DNA from: DAOTUB01 sp034437455
Lineage (GTDB): Bacteria > Chloroflexota > Anaerolineae > B4-G1
Reading direction: 5' to 3'
DNA length: 6,535 nt
Assembly: GCA_034437455.1 (NCBI GenBank)
Contig: DAOTUB010000372.1
Location: 1 to 6,535 of the forward strand
Below are positions 1-5,569 of this stretch, in pieces; the first letter of the stretch is position 1, and the number at the start of each line of letters is the position of its first letter. A program made the translations under genes and the position numbers. The notes beneath the pieces are model-generated. The model was given only the letters and a program-made list of their open reading frames with translations, was not told the DNA's origin and did no database searches.

Positions 1-179
1 CTATGCTCACTCAAGTCGCCTATCCGAGATGATGCAGAATTTACCGCATACACCATTGGCCTGATTTGTTGGCATGTTCGAAACGATCAGTCGTAGTGCG
101 TCGATTTTTTATGAGAAAACCCTGATCAAGATGAGCCGTTACTACTTTTTTACCTTACCGGCCGACGATATCGAAGCAC
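1..179. other. AT-richer stretch downstream of the aminotransferase, no supported gene
   Basis: This left-edge stretch is visibly richer in A and T than the genes beside it. Plus-strand frame 1 is open from the edge to a TAG at 94-96, so it could be the last 31 codons of a gene converging on the aminotransferase. On the minus strand an ATG at 56-54 opens a frame that runs off the edge. Neither frame has a recognisable domain or a convincing ribosome site. A plus-strand ATG at 74 opens a frame that continues into the antisense of the aminotransferase and is not credible as a whole. I see no clear hairpin-plus-T-run terminator for the minus-strand operon here. Confidence 0.4.
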
Positions 180-1400
180 TTATGCGACGCCAAGCCTGGC
201 CAGCGCGGCGGAAATTTGCTCGATGGCGATCTCAATGTTCTCCATCGAGTTGGCGAAACAGACCCGCAAATACCCCTCTCCCCCGTCGCCAAAAGCATTG
301 CCGGGCAACACGGCCACCCCGGCCTCTTCGAGCAAATAGTTCGCCACCCAATCGGACGTGCGGCCAAAGGCGGACACGTTCGGAAAAGCGTAGAACGCCC
401 CCTGGGGCGCGCGACATTGGACGCCGGGGATCGCGCCCAGGCCAGCGACGAGCACGTCTCTCCGCCGCTGGTACTCGGCCACCACCGCCTCGACCTGCTT
501 CTGATCCCCGGTCAACGCCTCCAGGCCCGCGTACTGCGTGAAGGCGGCGGTGCAGCCGATGGAATGGGTCAGCAGCAGAGCGACCCGCTCGGCCAGCTCC
601 TCTGGCATAATCCCGTAGCCAAGCCGCCAGCCAGTCATCGCGTACGTCTTGGAAAAGCCATCGCAGATCACCGTGCGCTCGCGCATGCCGGGCAGGCTGG
701 CGATGCTGACCGCGGGCCTGCCATCGAAGACGAGCCGGGTGTAGATTTCGTCCGAGATGATCCACGCATCGTGTCGCTGCGCCGCGTCGGCGATGTGCTC
801 GAGCGCCGTCGTCGGGAGCACCCCGCCGGTGGGATTGCTGGGAGAATTCAGAATGATCGCGCGGGTGCGGTCGCTCATCGCCTGGTCAAACACCGCCAGG
901 TCGAACGAGAACCCCTCCTCCTCACGCAGGGGAACGGGCGCCGGAGTTCCGCCCGCCACCCCAATCATTGCGGCGTAAGTGGGGAACCCCGGATCGGGAT
1001 AGATCACCTCGTCGCCCGGACGGACGAGCGCCAGCGTGGGGAAGAAGAGCGCCGGCTTTGCGCCCGGCCCCACGACGACCTGCGATGGCAGCACCTCGAT
1101 CCCCCGGCGGCGTCCGGCGTCCTCGGCGATGGCCTCGCGCAGGGCCGGGACGCCCGCCGGCTGGGTATAGCGGGTGTGGCCCTTCTGAATCGCCTGTACC
1201 CCGGCCTGCGTCACGTTTTCAAAGGTGGGCACGTCCGGCTGCCCGATCTCCAGGTGGATGATCGCTCGCCCCCCGCAGTGGCGTAGGCCCCTCCGGGACT
1301 GCGCCTCGGCTTCCAGGGCCTGGGCGCGGGCCAGCATGTGGTAAGCCCCTTCCGGAGCCAGGTGGTGGACGCGCTCGGCAAAAGTTGAAATCTGGGTCAT
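180..1400 (-). CDS. PLP-dependent aminotransferase, class I/II (aspartate aminotransferase-like)
   Basis: This is a cytoplasmic fold-type I aminotransferase of 406 aa, a normal length for the family; such enzymes move an amino group between an amino acid and a 2-oxo acid through pyridoxal phosphate. Visible hallmarks are an N-terminal GQPD turn (53-56), YTQPAG (79-84), NSPSNPTGG with Asn189 (185-193), DEIY with Asp217 and Tyr220, the PLP-binding Lys251 in GFSKTYAMTGWRLGYG, Arg259 for the phosphate, and Arg379 in YLRVCF for the substrate carboxylate. Their spacing matches aspartate aminotransferase closely. The ATG at 1400 is chosen because AAAGGAG lies just before it; the frame extends 21 codons further upstream, but that part lies inside the adenosine deaminase gene and is basic and unlike the family. 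The gene starts one base after the upstream stop, so it is probably translationally coupled. The fold is clear. The amino donor is not: an aspartate, alanine, aromatic or other substrate cannot be told from the sequence. Confidence 0.93.
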   Translation of the reverse strand: MTQISTFAERVHHLAPEGAYHMLARAQALEAEAQSRRGLRHCGGRAIIHLEIGQPDVPTFENVTQAGVQAIQKGHTRYTQPAGVPALREAIAEDAGRRRGIEVLPSQVVVGPGAKPALFFPTLALVRPGDEVIYPDPGFPTYAAMIGVAGGTPAPVPLREEEGFSFDLAVFDQAMSDRTRAIILNSPSNPTGGVLPTTALEHIADAAQRHDAWIISDEIYTRLVFDGRPAVSIASLPGMRERTVICDGFSKTYAMTGWRLGYGIMPEELAERVALLLTHSIGCTAAFTQYAGLEALTGDQKQVEAVVAEYQRRRDVLVAGLGAIPGVQCRAPQGAFYAFPNVSAFGRTSDWVANYLLEEAGVAVLPGNAFGDGGEGYLRVCFANSMENIEIAIEQISAALARLGVA

Positions 1401-1401
1401 T

Positions 1402-2418
1402 CTACTCCTTTGCGGGTACATCTCGTTCCAATGCTTCCCTCTCGCTCGCCGAGAGAAAGGCAACAGCCAATCCGTTCCGTTGAGCCTGGCGTATCTGCGC
1501 AGCCGTCAGGCCGGCCGCGGGCGCGGCTACCTCGTACTCGTGGCGCAGATCGATGCCGCTGACGCCTGGGTCGTCCGTGTTGATCGTCGCCAGCAGCCCT
1601 CTTTTGAGGAAAACACGCAGCGGATGGCTGGCGTAATCGGGAACCGTGCTGGTCTGCACGTTGCTGGTCAGGCTCGATTCGACGCCGATCCGATGCTCCG
1701 CCATATAGTCCAGCAACGCCGGATCCTCGATGGCGCGGACGGCGTGACCGATGCGCGCGGCCCCCAGGTCGCGAATGGCCTGCCAGACGCTCTCCGGCCC
1801 GGCGCTCTCCCCGGCGTGGATCGTCGCCTGCCAGCCCGCGTCTCGCGCCCGCCGCAGGTGCTTCACGAACAGGTCCCCCGGCTGGTTCGCCTCGTCTCCC
1901 GCCAGGTCGAGAGCCGCCAGCCGATCCCGGTGTCGCAGCAGCGCCTCCAGTTCCTGCCAACCGATTTCCGGCCCATACGTGCGGCTGAGAATCCCGATCA
2001 GGTTCGCCTTGATCCCAAAATCGCGCGCGCCCGCCTCCACGCCATCGGCGACGGCCTCCACCACGCCTTGTGGATCCAGTCCGTGCGGCTCGGCCATGAA
2101 CCACGGACTGAACCGCAGTTCGACGTAGGCGATGCCCTCGCGCTGCGCATCCTCAACATTTTCGTACGCCACCCGGCGGCAGGCGTCATAATCGGCCAGC
2201 ACGCCGATCATCCACTCGAATTTGGCGATAAAGGCCATGACGCCGGGCTGAGGCTCCGTCACCTGGACGTGGGGGCGCAGCCCTTCGAGGTCCCAGGCGG
2301 GCAGCGGCAGGTTATGCTGGCGCCCCAGGTCCAGGATCGTCTGCAAGCGCACGCTGCCATCCAGGTGGCGGTGCAGGTCAACCAGCGGAAAAGTAGGATC
2401 GATCACATCCAGATTCAC
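1402..2418 (-). CDS. add: Adenosine deaminase
   Basis: The product is predicted to hydrolyse adenosine and deoxyadenosine to inosine and deoxyinosine plus ammonia in the cytoplasm (purine salvage). At 338 aa it is close to E. coli Add (333 aa), and remembered stretches of that protein match well along the whole length. All metal and catalytic residues are visible: HRHLDG with His16 and His18, DLAGDE (171-176), HAGE with zinc ligand His201 and catalytic Glu204, RIGHAV with His225, LTSNVQTST (250-258), and NTDDPG with Asp282 and Asp283. The zinc ligands keep the E. coli spacing, shifted by four residues. The GTG start at 2418 is chosen because GGAGGG sits six bases before it and the protein then begins just ahead of the HxH motif; the 72 extra upstream codons in frame are low-complexity Gly/Arg shadow sequence of the dehydratase gene. 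It overlaps the dehydratase stop by four bases (GTGA) and ends one base before the aminotransferase. The HAGE, GDE and NTDDPG set favours adenosine over adenine as substrate. Confidence 0.96.
   Translation of the reverse strand: MNLDVIDPTFPLVDLHRHLDGSVRLQTILDLGRQHNLPLPAWDLEGLRPHVQVTEPQPGVMAFIAKFEWMIGVLADYDACRRVAYENVEDAQREGIAYVELRFSPWFMAEPHGLDPQGVVEAVADGVEAGARDFGIKANLIGILSRTYGPEIGWQELEALLRHRDRLAALDLAGDEANQPGDLFVKHLRRARDAGWQATIHAGESAGPESVWQAIRDLGAARIGHAVRAIEDPALLDYMAEHRIGVESSLTSNVQTSTVPDYASHPLRVFLKRGLLATINTDDPGVSGIDLRHEYEVAAPAAGLTAAQIRQAQRNGLAVAFLSASEREALERDVPAKE
1405..1411 (-). promoter_or_regulatory. Shine-Dalgarno site of the aminotransferase, inside the add stop region
   Basis: Read on the minus strand this is AAAGGAG followed by TAGA and the ATG at 1400. 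The TAG inside that spacer is the stop codon of the adenosine deaminase gene, so ribosomes ending there sit directly on the next start. It decides the aminotransferase start against a longer frame beginning near 1463. Confidence 0.75.
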
Positions 2419-3944
2419 AGCGTTCCCTCCACATTCCACGGGATGAACTCGGCCTCGCCCACGCCCAGCGATTCGCTCTTGGACGGCTGGCCCGAAGCCA
2501 CGGCGACGATCAGATCGAGCAGCTCCGCCGCCACCTGCGCCATATTCACCCCTTCCAGCACCTGGCCCGCGTTCAGGTCCATATCCTCCGCCATGCGCTC
2601 GTAGAGAGCCGAGTTGGTGCTGATCTTGATACACGGCGCTGGCTCAAAGCCAAAGACCGAGCCGCGTCCAGTGGTAAAGAGCACCAGGTTGCACCCGCCC
2701 GCCACCTGCCCGGTCACCGCGACCGGATCGTAGCCCGGCGAGTTCATGAACACAAAGCCCCGCGCTGTCACCCGCTCGGCGTACTCGTAGACGCCGGTGA
2801 GCGGCGTGCTCCCCGCCTTGGCCACCGCGCCCAGCGATTTTTCATAGATCGTCGTCAGGCCGCCGGCTTCGTTGCCCACGCTCCGGTTGTCGTCCACCTC
2901 GATGCCCATCTTTTGGGCGTACTCTCTCCACCAGCCTACCTGCGCCAACAGCTTTTGCCCCACCTGCGGACTGACGGCCCGCCGGGTGAGCAGATGCTCT
3001 GCGCCATAGATTTCCGGCGTCTCGGCCAGCACGACCGTGCCGCCCTGCCGCACCACCTCGTCGGACACCAGCCCCACCACCGGGTTCGCCGCCACGCCGG
3101 ACCAACTGTCGCTGCCGCCGCACTGCAAAGCCAACGTCAGCTCCGAGATCGGTTGAGCCGTGCGCCGGACCTCATTGACCGACGGCAGCAACGCCTCGAT
3201 AGCTGCGATACCCGCCTCCACTGTCTTGCGGACGCCGCCGAGTTCCTGGATCACCAGACCGGGGCCGCTGAGGTCGTACCGCGCCGCCAGATCGGCCACC
3301 TGGTTCGTCTCGCACCCCAGGCCGACGAGGATGTACCCACCGACGTTGGGATGCCGCGCCATCCCGGCCAGCGTGCGCTGGAGCAGAACTTGACGGGTAG
3401 GGCAACCCAATTGGTGGGTGAACGGGATGACGCCGTCCACGTTGGGAAAAGCCGTCAACCGCTCCGGCGTAAAGTGGCGGGCGATCTCGCGGGCGACGTG
3501 CGCCGAGCAGTTGACGGTGGAGATGACGGCGACGTAATTGCGGATTCCCACCCGCCCATCCGTGCGCCTGTACCCCAGAAAGGTGCGGCGACCGCTCTCC
3601 GGCACGAGGGTCACCGGTTGCACGTCTGCACCGAAGGCAGGTTCGCGGGCAAAATCCTGGACGCTCAGGTTATGAACGTGCACGTGCTCGCCGGGAGCAA
3701 TTGCTCGGCTGGCGAGGCCGATCACCTGGCCGTAGCGGTGCACAGGTTCGCCTGCACCGATCTCGCGCAGCGCCAACTTGTGACCTTCGGGGATGGGTTG
3801 GCGCACCGGCACTTGAGCATCCGTCTCCAGAGCCAAAACGATACCCACCGACAGGTAAGTTTTGGCAATGGCTACATCATCCTGCGGATGGAGGCGCAAG
3901 GCCACCTCCCGCAGCGATACGACGTGATTGGCGTTCCTACCCAT
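2415..3944 (-). CDS. UxaA-family sugar-acid dehydratase (altronate dehydratase-like)
   Basis: The product (509 aa) is a full-length member of the altronate/galactarate dehydratase family; E. coli UxaA and GarD are about 495 and 523 aa. These iron-dependent cytoplasmic enzymes remove water from a sugar acid to give a 2-keto-3-deoxy acid. Residues 20-92 form the N-terminal SAF domain, with IPEGHKLAL (51-59) and HVHVHN (87-92). The catalytic part shows HQLGC (177-181), GLGCETNQ (208-215), LQCGGSDSWSG (273-283) and AANP (285-288), GNEAGGLTT (357-365), FTTGRG (423-428) and IKISTN (439-444); Cys181, Cys211 and Cys275 are candidate metal ligands. AETPEIYGAEHLL and the HVHVHN segment look more like UxaA than GarD, but the substrate is not proven: altronate, galactarate or another aldonate/aldarate are possible, and SuyAB-type sulfo-lyases share the fold. 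The ATG at 3944 follows a purine-rich GGAGAGGGAGGG site; a frame beginning at 4010 would run through the proposed promoter. This is the first gene of the operon and overlaps add by four bases. No uronate isomerase, reductase or kinase gene is in view. Confidence 0.9.
   Translation of the reverse strand: MGRNANHVVSLREVALRLHPQDDVAIAKTYLSVGIVLALETDAQVPVRQPIPEGHKLALREIGAGEPVHRYGQVIGLASRAIAPGEHVHVHNLSVQDFAREPAFGADVQPVTLVPESGRRTFLGYRRTDGRVGIRNYVAVISTVNCSAHVAREIARHFTPERLTAFPNVDGVIPFTHQLGCPTRQVLLQRTLAGMARHPNVGGYILVGLGCETNQVADLAARYDLSGPGLVIQELGGVRKTVEAGIAAIEALLPSVNEVRRTAQPISELTLALQCGGSDSWSGVAANPVVGLVSDEVVRQGGTVVLAETPEIYGAEHLLTRRAVSPQVGQKLLAQVGWWREYAQKMGIEVDDNRSVGNEAGGLTTIYEKSLGAVAKAGSTPLTGVYEYAERVTARGFVFMNSPGYDPVAVTGQVAGGCNLVLFTTGRGSVFGFEPAPCIKISTNSALYERMAEDMDLNAGQVLEGVNMAQVAAELLDLIVAVASGQPSKSESLGVGEAEFIPWNVEGTL
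2425..2430 (-). promoter_or_regulatory. Shine-Dalgarno site that fixes the GTG start of add
   Basis: On the minus strand GGAGGG is followed by a six-base spacer AACGCT and the GTG at 2418. It lies within the last codons of the dehydratase gene and supports the non-ATG start, which gives a four-base stop/start overlap. Confidence 0.75.
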
Positions 3945-3981
3945 ATCCCTCCCTCTCCAACGAGCCAGATTCAGAGAAAAC

Positions 3982-4010
3982 AGTGTAGCACAGATTGGCT
4001 GCATGCGCAA
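3982..4010 (-). promoter_or_regulatory. Candidate sigma70-type promoter of the dehydratase-add-aminotransferase operon
   Basis: On the minus strand TTGCGC (4010-4005) and TACACT (3987-3982) are separated by 17 bases. The -10 box matches the consensus at four of six positions; the -35 box is weaker at three of six. Transcription would begin near 3975 and leave a leader of about 30 bases before the ATG at 3944, a normal distance. The -35 box starts four bases from that of the plus-strand promoter. Confidence 0.5.
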
Positions 4011-4014
4011 CCAC

Positions 4015-4043
4015 TTGACGTCTCTGCCAGCCTCGCGTAAAAT
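4015..4043 (+). promoter_or_regulatory. Strong candidate sigma70-type promoter of the zinc-ribbon genes
   Basis: TTGACG (4015-4020) and TAAAAT (4038-4043) are separated by exactly 17 bases, and each box matches the consensus at five of six positions. Transcription would begin near 4050, giving a leader of about 225 bases that contains the inverted repeat pair before the ATG at 4275. The promoter lies in the expected place between two divergent gene groups. Confidence 0.65.
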
Positions 4044-4060
4044 AGAGATAAGCGTTCAGG

Positions 4061-4210
4061 GGGTAGCGCTGGCTGAGTGCCCTGGAGCGTAGCAAAAGGG
4101 TGTATCGAAGCCAAGCGGGTTTCGAAAATCAAAATTGCTCTGACAAGACCTGCTTGGTTTCGATACGCTTCTCCGCTGGCGCTGCGAAGTTACTCAACCG
4201 GCGCTCCTAT
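4061..4210. repeat. Paired inverted repeat units (REP/BIME- or MITE-like element)
   Basis: Two related units of about 60 bases face each other. The inner arms are GTATCGAAGCCAAGCGGG (4102-4119) and CCTGCTTGGTTTCGATAC (4149-4166): 16 of 18 positions are complementary, and both exceptions are G-U pairs in RNA. Pairing continues inward to 4122/4146 around a 23-base loop. The outer ends also match: 4063-4078 and the reverse complement of 4192-4207 agree at 13 of 16 positions. The middle parts are more diverged, with a two-base length difference. Units containing TTTCGATACGC and ACTCAACC recall interspersed intergenic palindromes I know from other GC-rich bacteria; that is recollection, not a search. 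I see no transposase, and no further copy in the window. The element lies in the 5' leader of the plus-strand genes, so it may shape their mRNA. Confidence 0.75.
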
Positions 4211-4274
4211 GTCGATGGCTGAATGCTTAAAAATGGAGTTCACGTATTACGCATTAGTCAAAAGGAATTAGCCC

Positions 4275-5567
4275 ATGAATGACGCCACCCACCCCACCAA
4301 GCTCTGGCCGCCGCCTGAGGGCTTTATCCCTTTACCCTCGCTGGTGGAGGGCATCGAACTGTACGCGCCCGCTCCCGAGGAGGAGGAAAAGGAGACGCAC
4401 ACCTTCAAATGCCGCCACTGCGGCGGGAGCATCGTCTACAGCGCCGAGCAACGACAACTGACCTGCCCCTACTGCGGCGGTTCGCAGGCGATCGACGCTG
4501 AGGAGGTAGGTCAGAGGGCGGCCGAGTTCGAGTTCACGCTGGAGACGATGGCGCGCGCCCAGTACGGCTGGGGTGAGGAGCGGCGCGAGCTGGTGTGCAA
4601 GTCCTGCGGCTCGGTCGTCGCCGTCGCGCCCGACGCGCTGACGAGTCGCTGCGCCTTTTGCGGCTCGAACCGCGTCCACGCCCGCGACGTCACCGGCGAC
4701 CTCCTCCGGCCCACCGCGCTGCTCCCCTTCGTCGTGGATCAGGGGCGCGTCCAGGCGCTCGTGGCCGATTGGTTGGGTCGGGGTTGGATGCACCCGCCCG
4801 AGCTGCGCAACGTGCGAGCGTTGCAAGAGCTGGCGGGCGTCTATCTCCCCTTCTGGACCTTTGATGCCCGCATCGTCGCCGATTGGAAGGCGGAGGTCGG
4901 CACCGAAAGAAACAAGCAGTATTATGAGGATGGCGAGTGGAAAACGCGCACCATCATTGACTGGAACTGGAAATCGGGACGGGTGCACCTGCCGATCGAC
5001 GATCACCTGGTGGTGGGCACAGCCCACGTCAGCCGGGTCATATTGAGCAAGGTGGTCCCCTTCGACCTGGGCAAGTTGGCGGAGTACGATCCCGGCTACC
5101 TGGCTGGCTGGCAGGCGAAGGTCTATGACGTGCAGTTGCAGGATGCGTGGGACGTCGCCAAGGATGAGATGCGAGGGCGGGCGAAGGGCGCCTGCTACCG
5201 CGACACCGGCTCCTCCCACGTGCGCAACTTTCGCATGCAGGCCGACTTTGCCGACGAGCGCTGGCGGCACGTTCTCCTGCCGGTCTACCTGGCCTCGTAT
5301 CCGTTCGAGGGCCGCACGTTCCAGGTGATGGTCAACGGGCAAACGGGGAGCGTGGCGGGGCAAAAGCCGGTCGCCTGGCCCAAGGTCTGGCTGGTCATCG
5401 CGGCGATGCTCGCGCCGGGAGCGGGCCTGGGGCTGCTGGGATTGCTGACGTTGGCGCTGGGGGGCATCGGCGTCATCGGGCTGGCGTTGGGATTCATCCT
5501 GTTGGTGGCGGGACTGATTGGGTCAATCATCGTTTTCCAAAAGGCGCGAGCGTCGGAGGAGGTGTGA
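4275..5567 (+). CDS. Membrane-anchored double zinc-ribbon protein (TFIIB-type ribbon family, YdjG-like architecture)
   Basis: The function is unknown. The product (430 aa) begins with an acidic/proline-rich leader (1-44) containing EEEEKE. Two four-cysteine zinc ribbons follow: Cys46/Cys49 with Cys64/Cys67, and Cys108/Cys111 with Cys126/Cys129. A soluble Trp/Tyr-rich core (about 147-368) contains LLPFVV, YLPFWTFDA (190-198), DPGYLAGWQAKVYDV (272-286), HVRNF (315-319), HVLLPVYL (332-339) and VNGQTG (353-358). Two hydrophobic segments at about 372-395 and 397-421 should anchor it in the cytoplasmic membrane; with no signal peptide, the ribbons and core probably face the cytoplasm. ATG at 4275 follows AAGGA with an eight-base spacer. 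Proteins of this kind are often labelled TFIIB-type zinc ribbon or PriA-like because of the ribbons alone; no helicase motif or cyclin fold is present. The same core recurs in the next gene, two bases downstream, so the two are co-transcribed paralogues. The order of ribbon, core and paired membrane helices recalls B. subtilis YdjG, which is only a hypothesis here. Confidence 0.88.
   Translation: MNDATHPTKLWPPPEGFIPLPSLVEGIELYAPAPEEEEKETHTFKCRHCGGSIVYSAEQRQLTCPYCGGSQAIDAEEVGQRAAEFEFTLETMARAQYGWGEERRELVCKSCGSVVAVAPDALTSRCAFCGSNRVHARDVTGDLLRPTALLPFVVDQGRVQALVADWLGRGWMHPPELRNVRALQELAGVYLPFWTFDARIVADWKAEVGTERNKQYYEDGEWKTRTIIDWNWKSGRVHLPIDDHLVVGTAHVSRVILSKVVPFDLGKLAEYDPGYLAGWQAKVYDVQLQDAWDVAKDEMRGRAKGACYRDTGSSHVRNFRMQADFADERWRHVLLPVYLASYPFEGRTFQVMVNGQTGSVAGQKPVAWPKVWLVIAAMLAPGAGLGLLGLLTLALGGIGVIGLALGFILLVAGLIGSIIVFQKARASEEV
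5557..5564 (+). promoter_or_regulatory. Near-ideal Shine-Dalgarno site of the second zinc-ribbon gene
   Basis: AGGAGGTG is a full-length match to the usual anti-Shine-Dalgarno core and stands five bases before the ATG at 5570. It overlaps the last codons of the preceding gene, whose TGA is at 5565-5567. This predicts strong, coupled translation of the second paralogue. Confidence 0.8.
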
Positions 5568-5569
5568 GC

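Noticed and set aside
95..180. Rho-independent terminator for the minus-strand operon
   Set aside because: There are A/T runs and a short CGATATCG palindrome, but no GC-rich stem followed directly by a T run on the minus strand.
216..1286. Long plus-strand open frame (356 codons) opposite the aminotransferase
   Set aside because: It is antisense to a gene with complete family motifs, is rich in Arg, Gly, Pro and His as expected for GC-rich shadow frames, and shows no domain.
1480..2604. Long plus-strand open frame opposite add
   Set aside because: The minus strand encodes a full adenosine deaminase with all catalytic residues; this frame has no motif and no ribosome site that I could see.
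3995..4012. Possible regulator operator (TTGGCTGCATGCGCAA with a central GCATGC)
   Set aside because: Only the outer TTG/CAA and the central six bases look symmetric; the halves do not match as inverted repeats, so I do not call an operator.
2913..4040. Long plus-strand open frame opposite the dehydratase
   Set aside because: It is a shadow of the UxaA-family gene, has no recognisable domain and runs into the divergent promoter region.
4077..4271. 64-codon plus-strand open frame in the intergenic region
   Set aside because: It begins with GTG inside the left repeat arm, has no ribosome site I can see, and its sequence is explained by the inverted repeats.
4332..5363. Minus-strand open frame (343 codons) opposite the first zinc-ribbon gene
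   Set aside because: The plus strand has conserved paired cysteines, core blocks shared with the downstream paralogue and membrane segments; the minus frame has none of these.
4275..5567. Reading the first zinc-ribbon gene as a transcription factor TFIIB or a PriA helicase
   Set aside because: Only the short ribbons are similar. There are no cyclin repeats, no Walker motifs and no helicase motifs, and the protein ends in two membrane segments.
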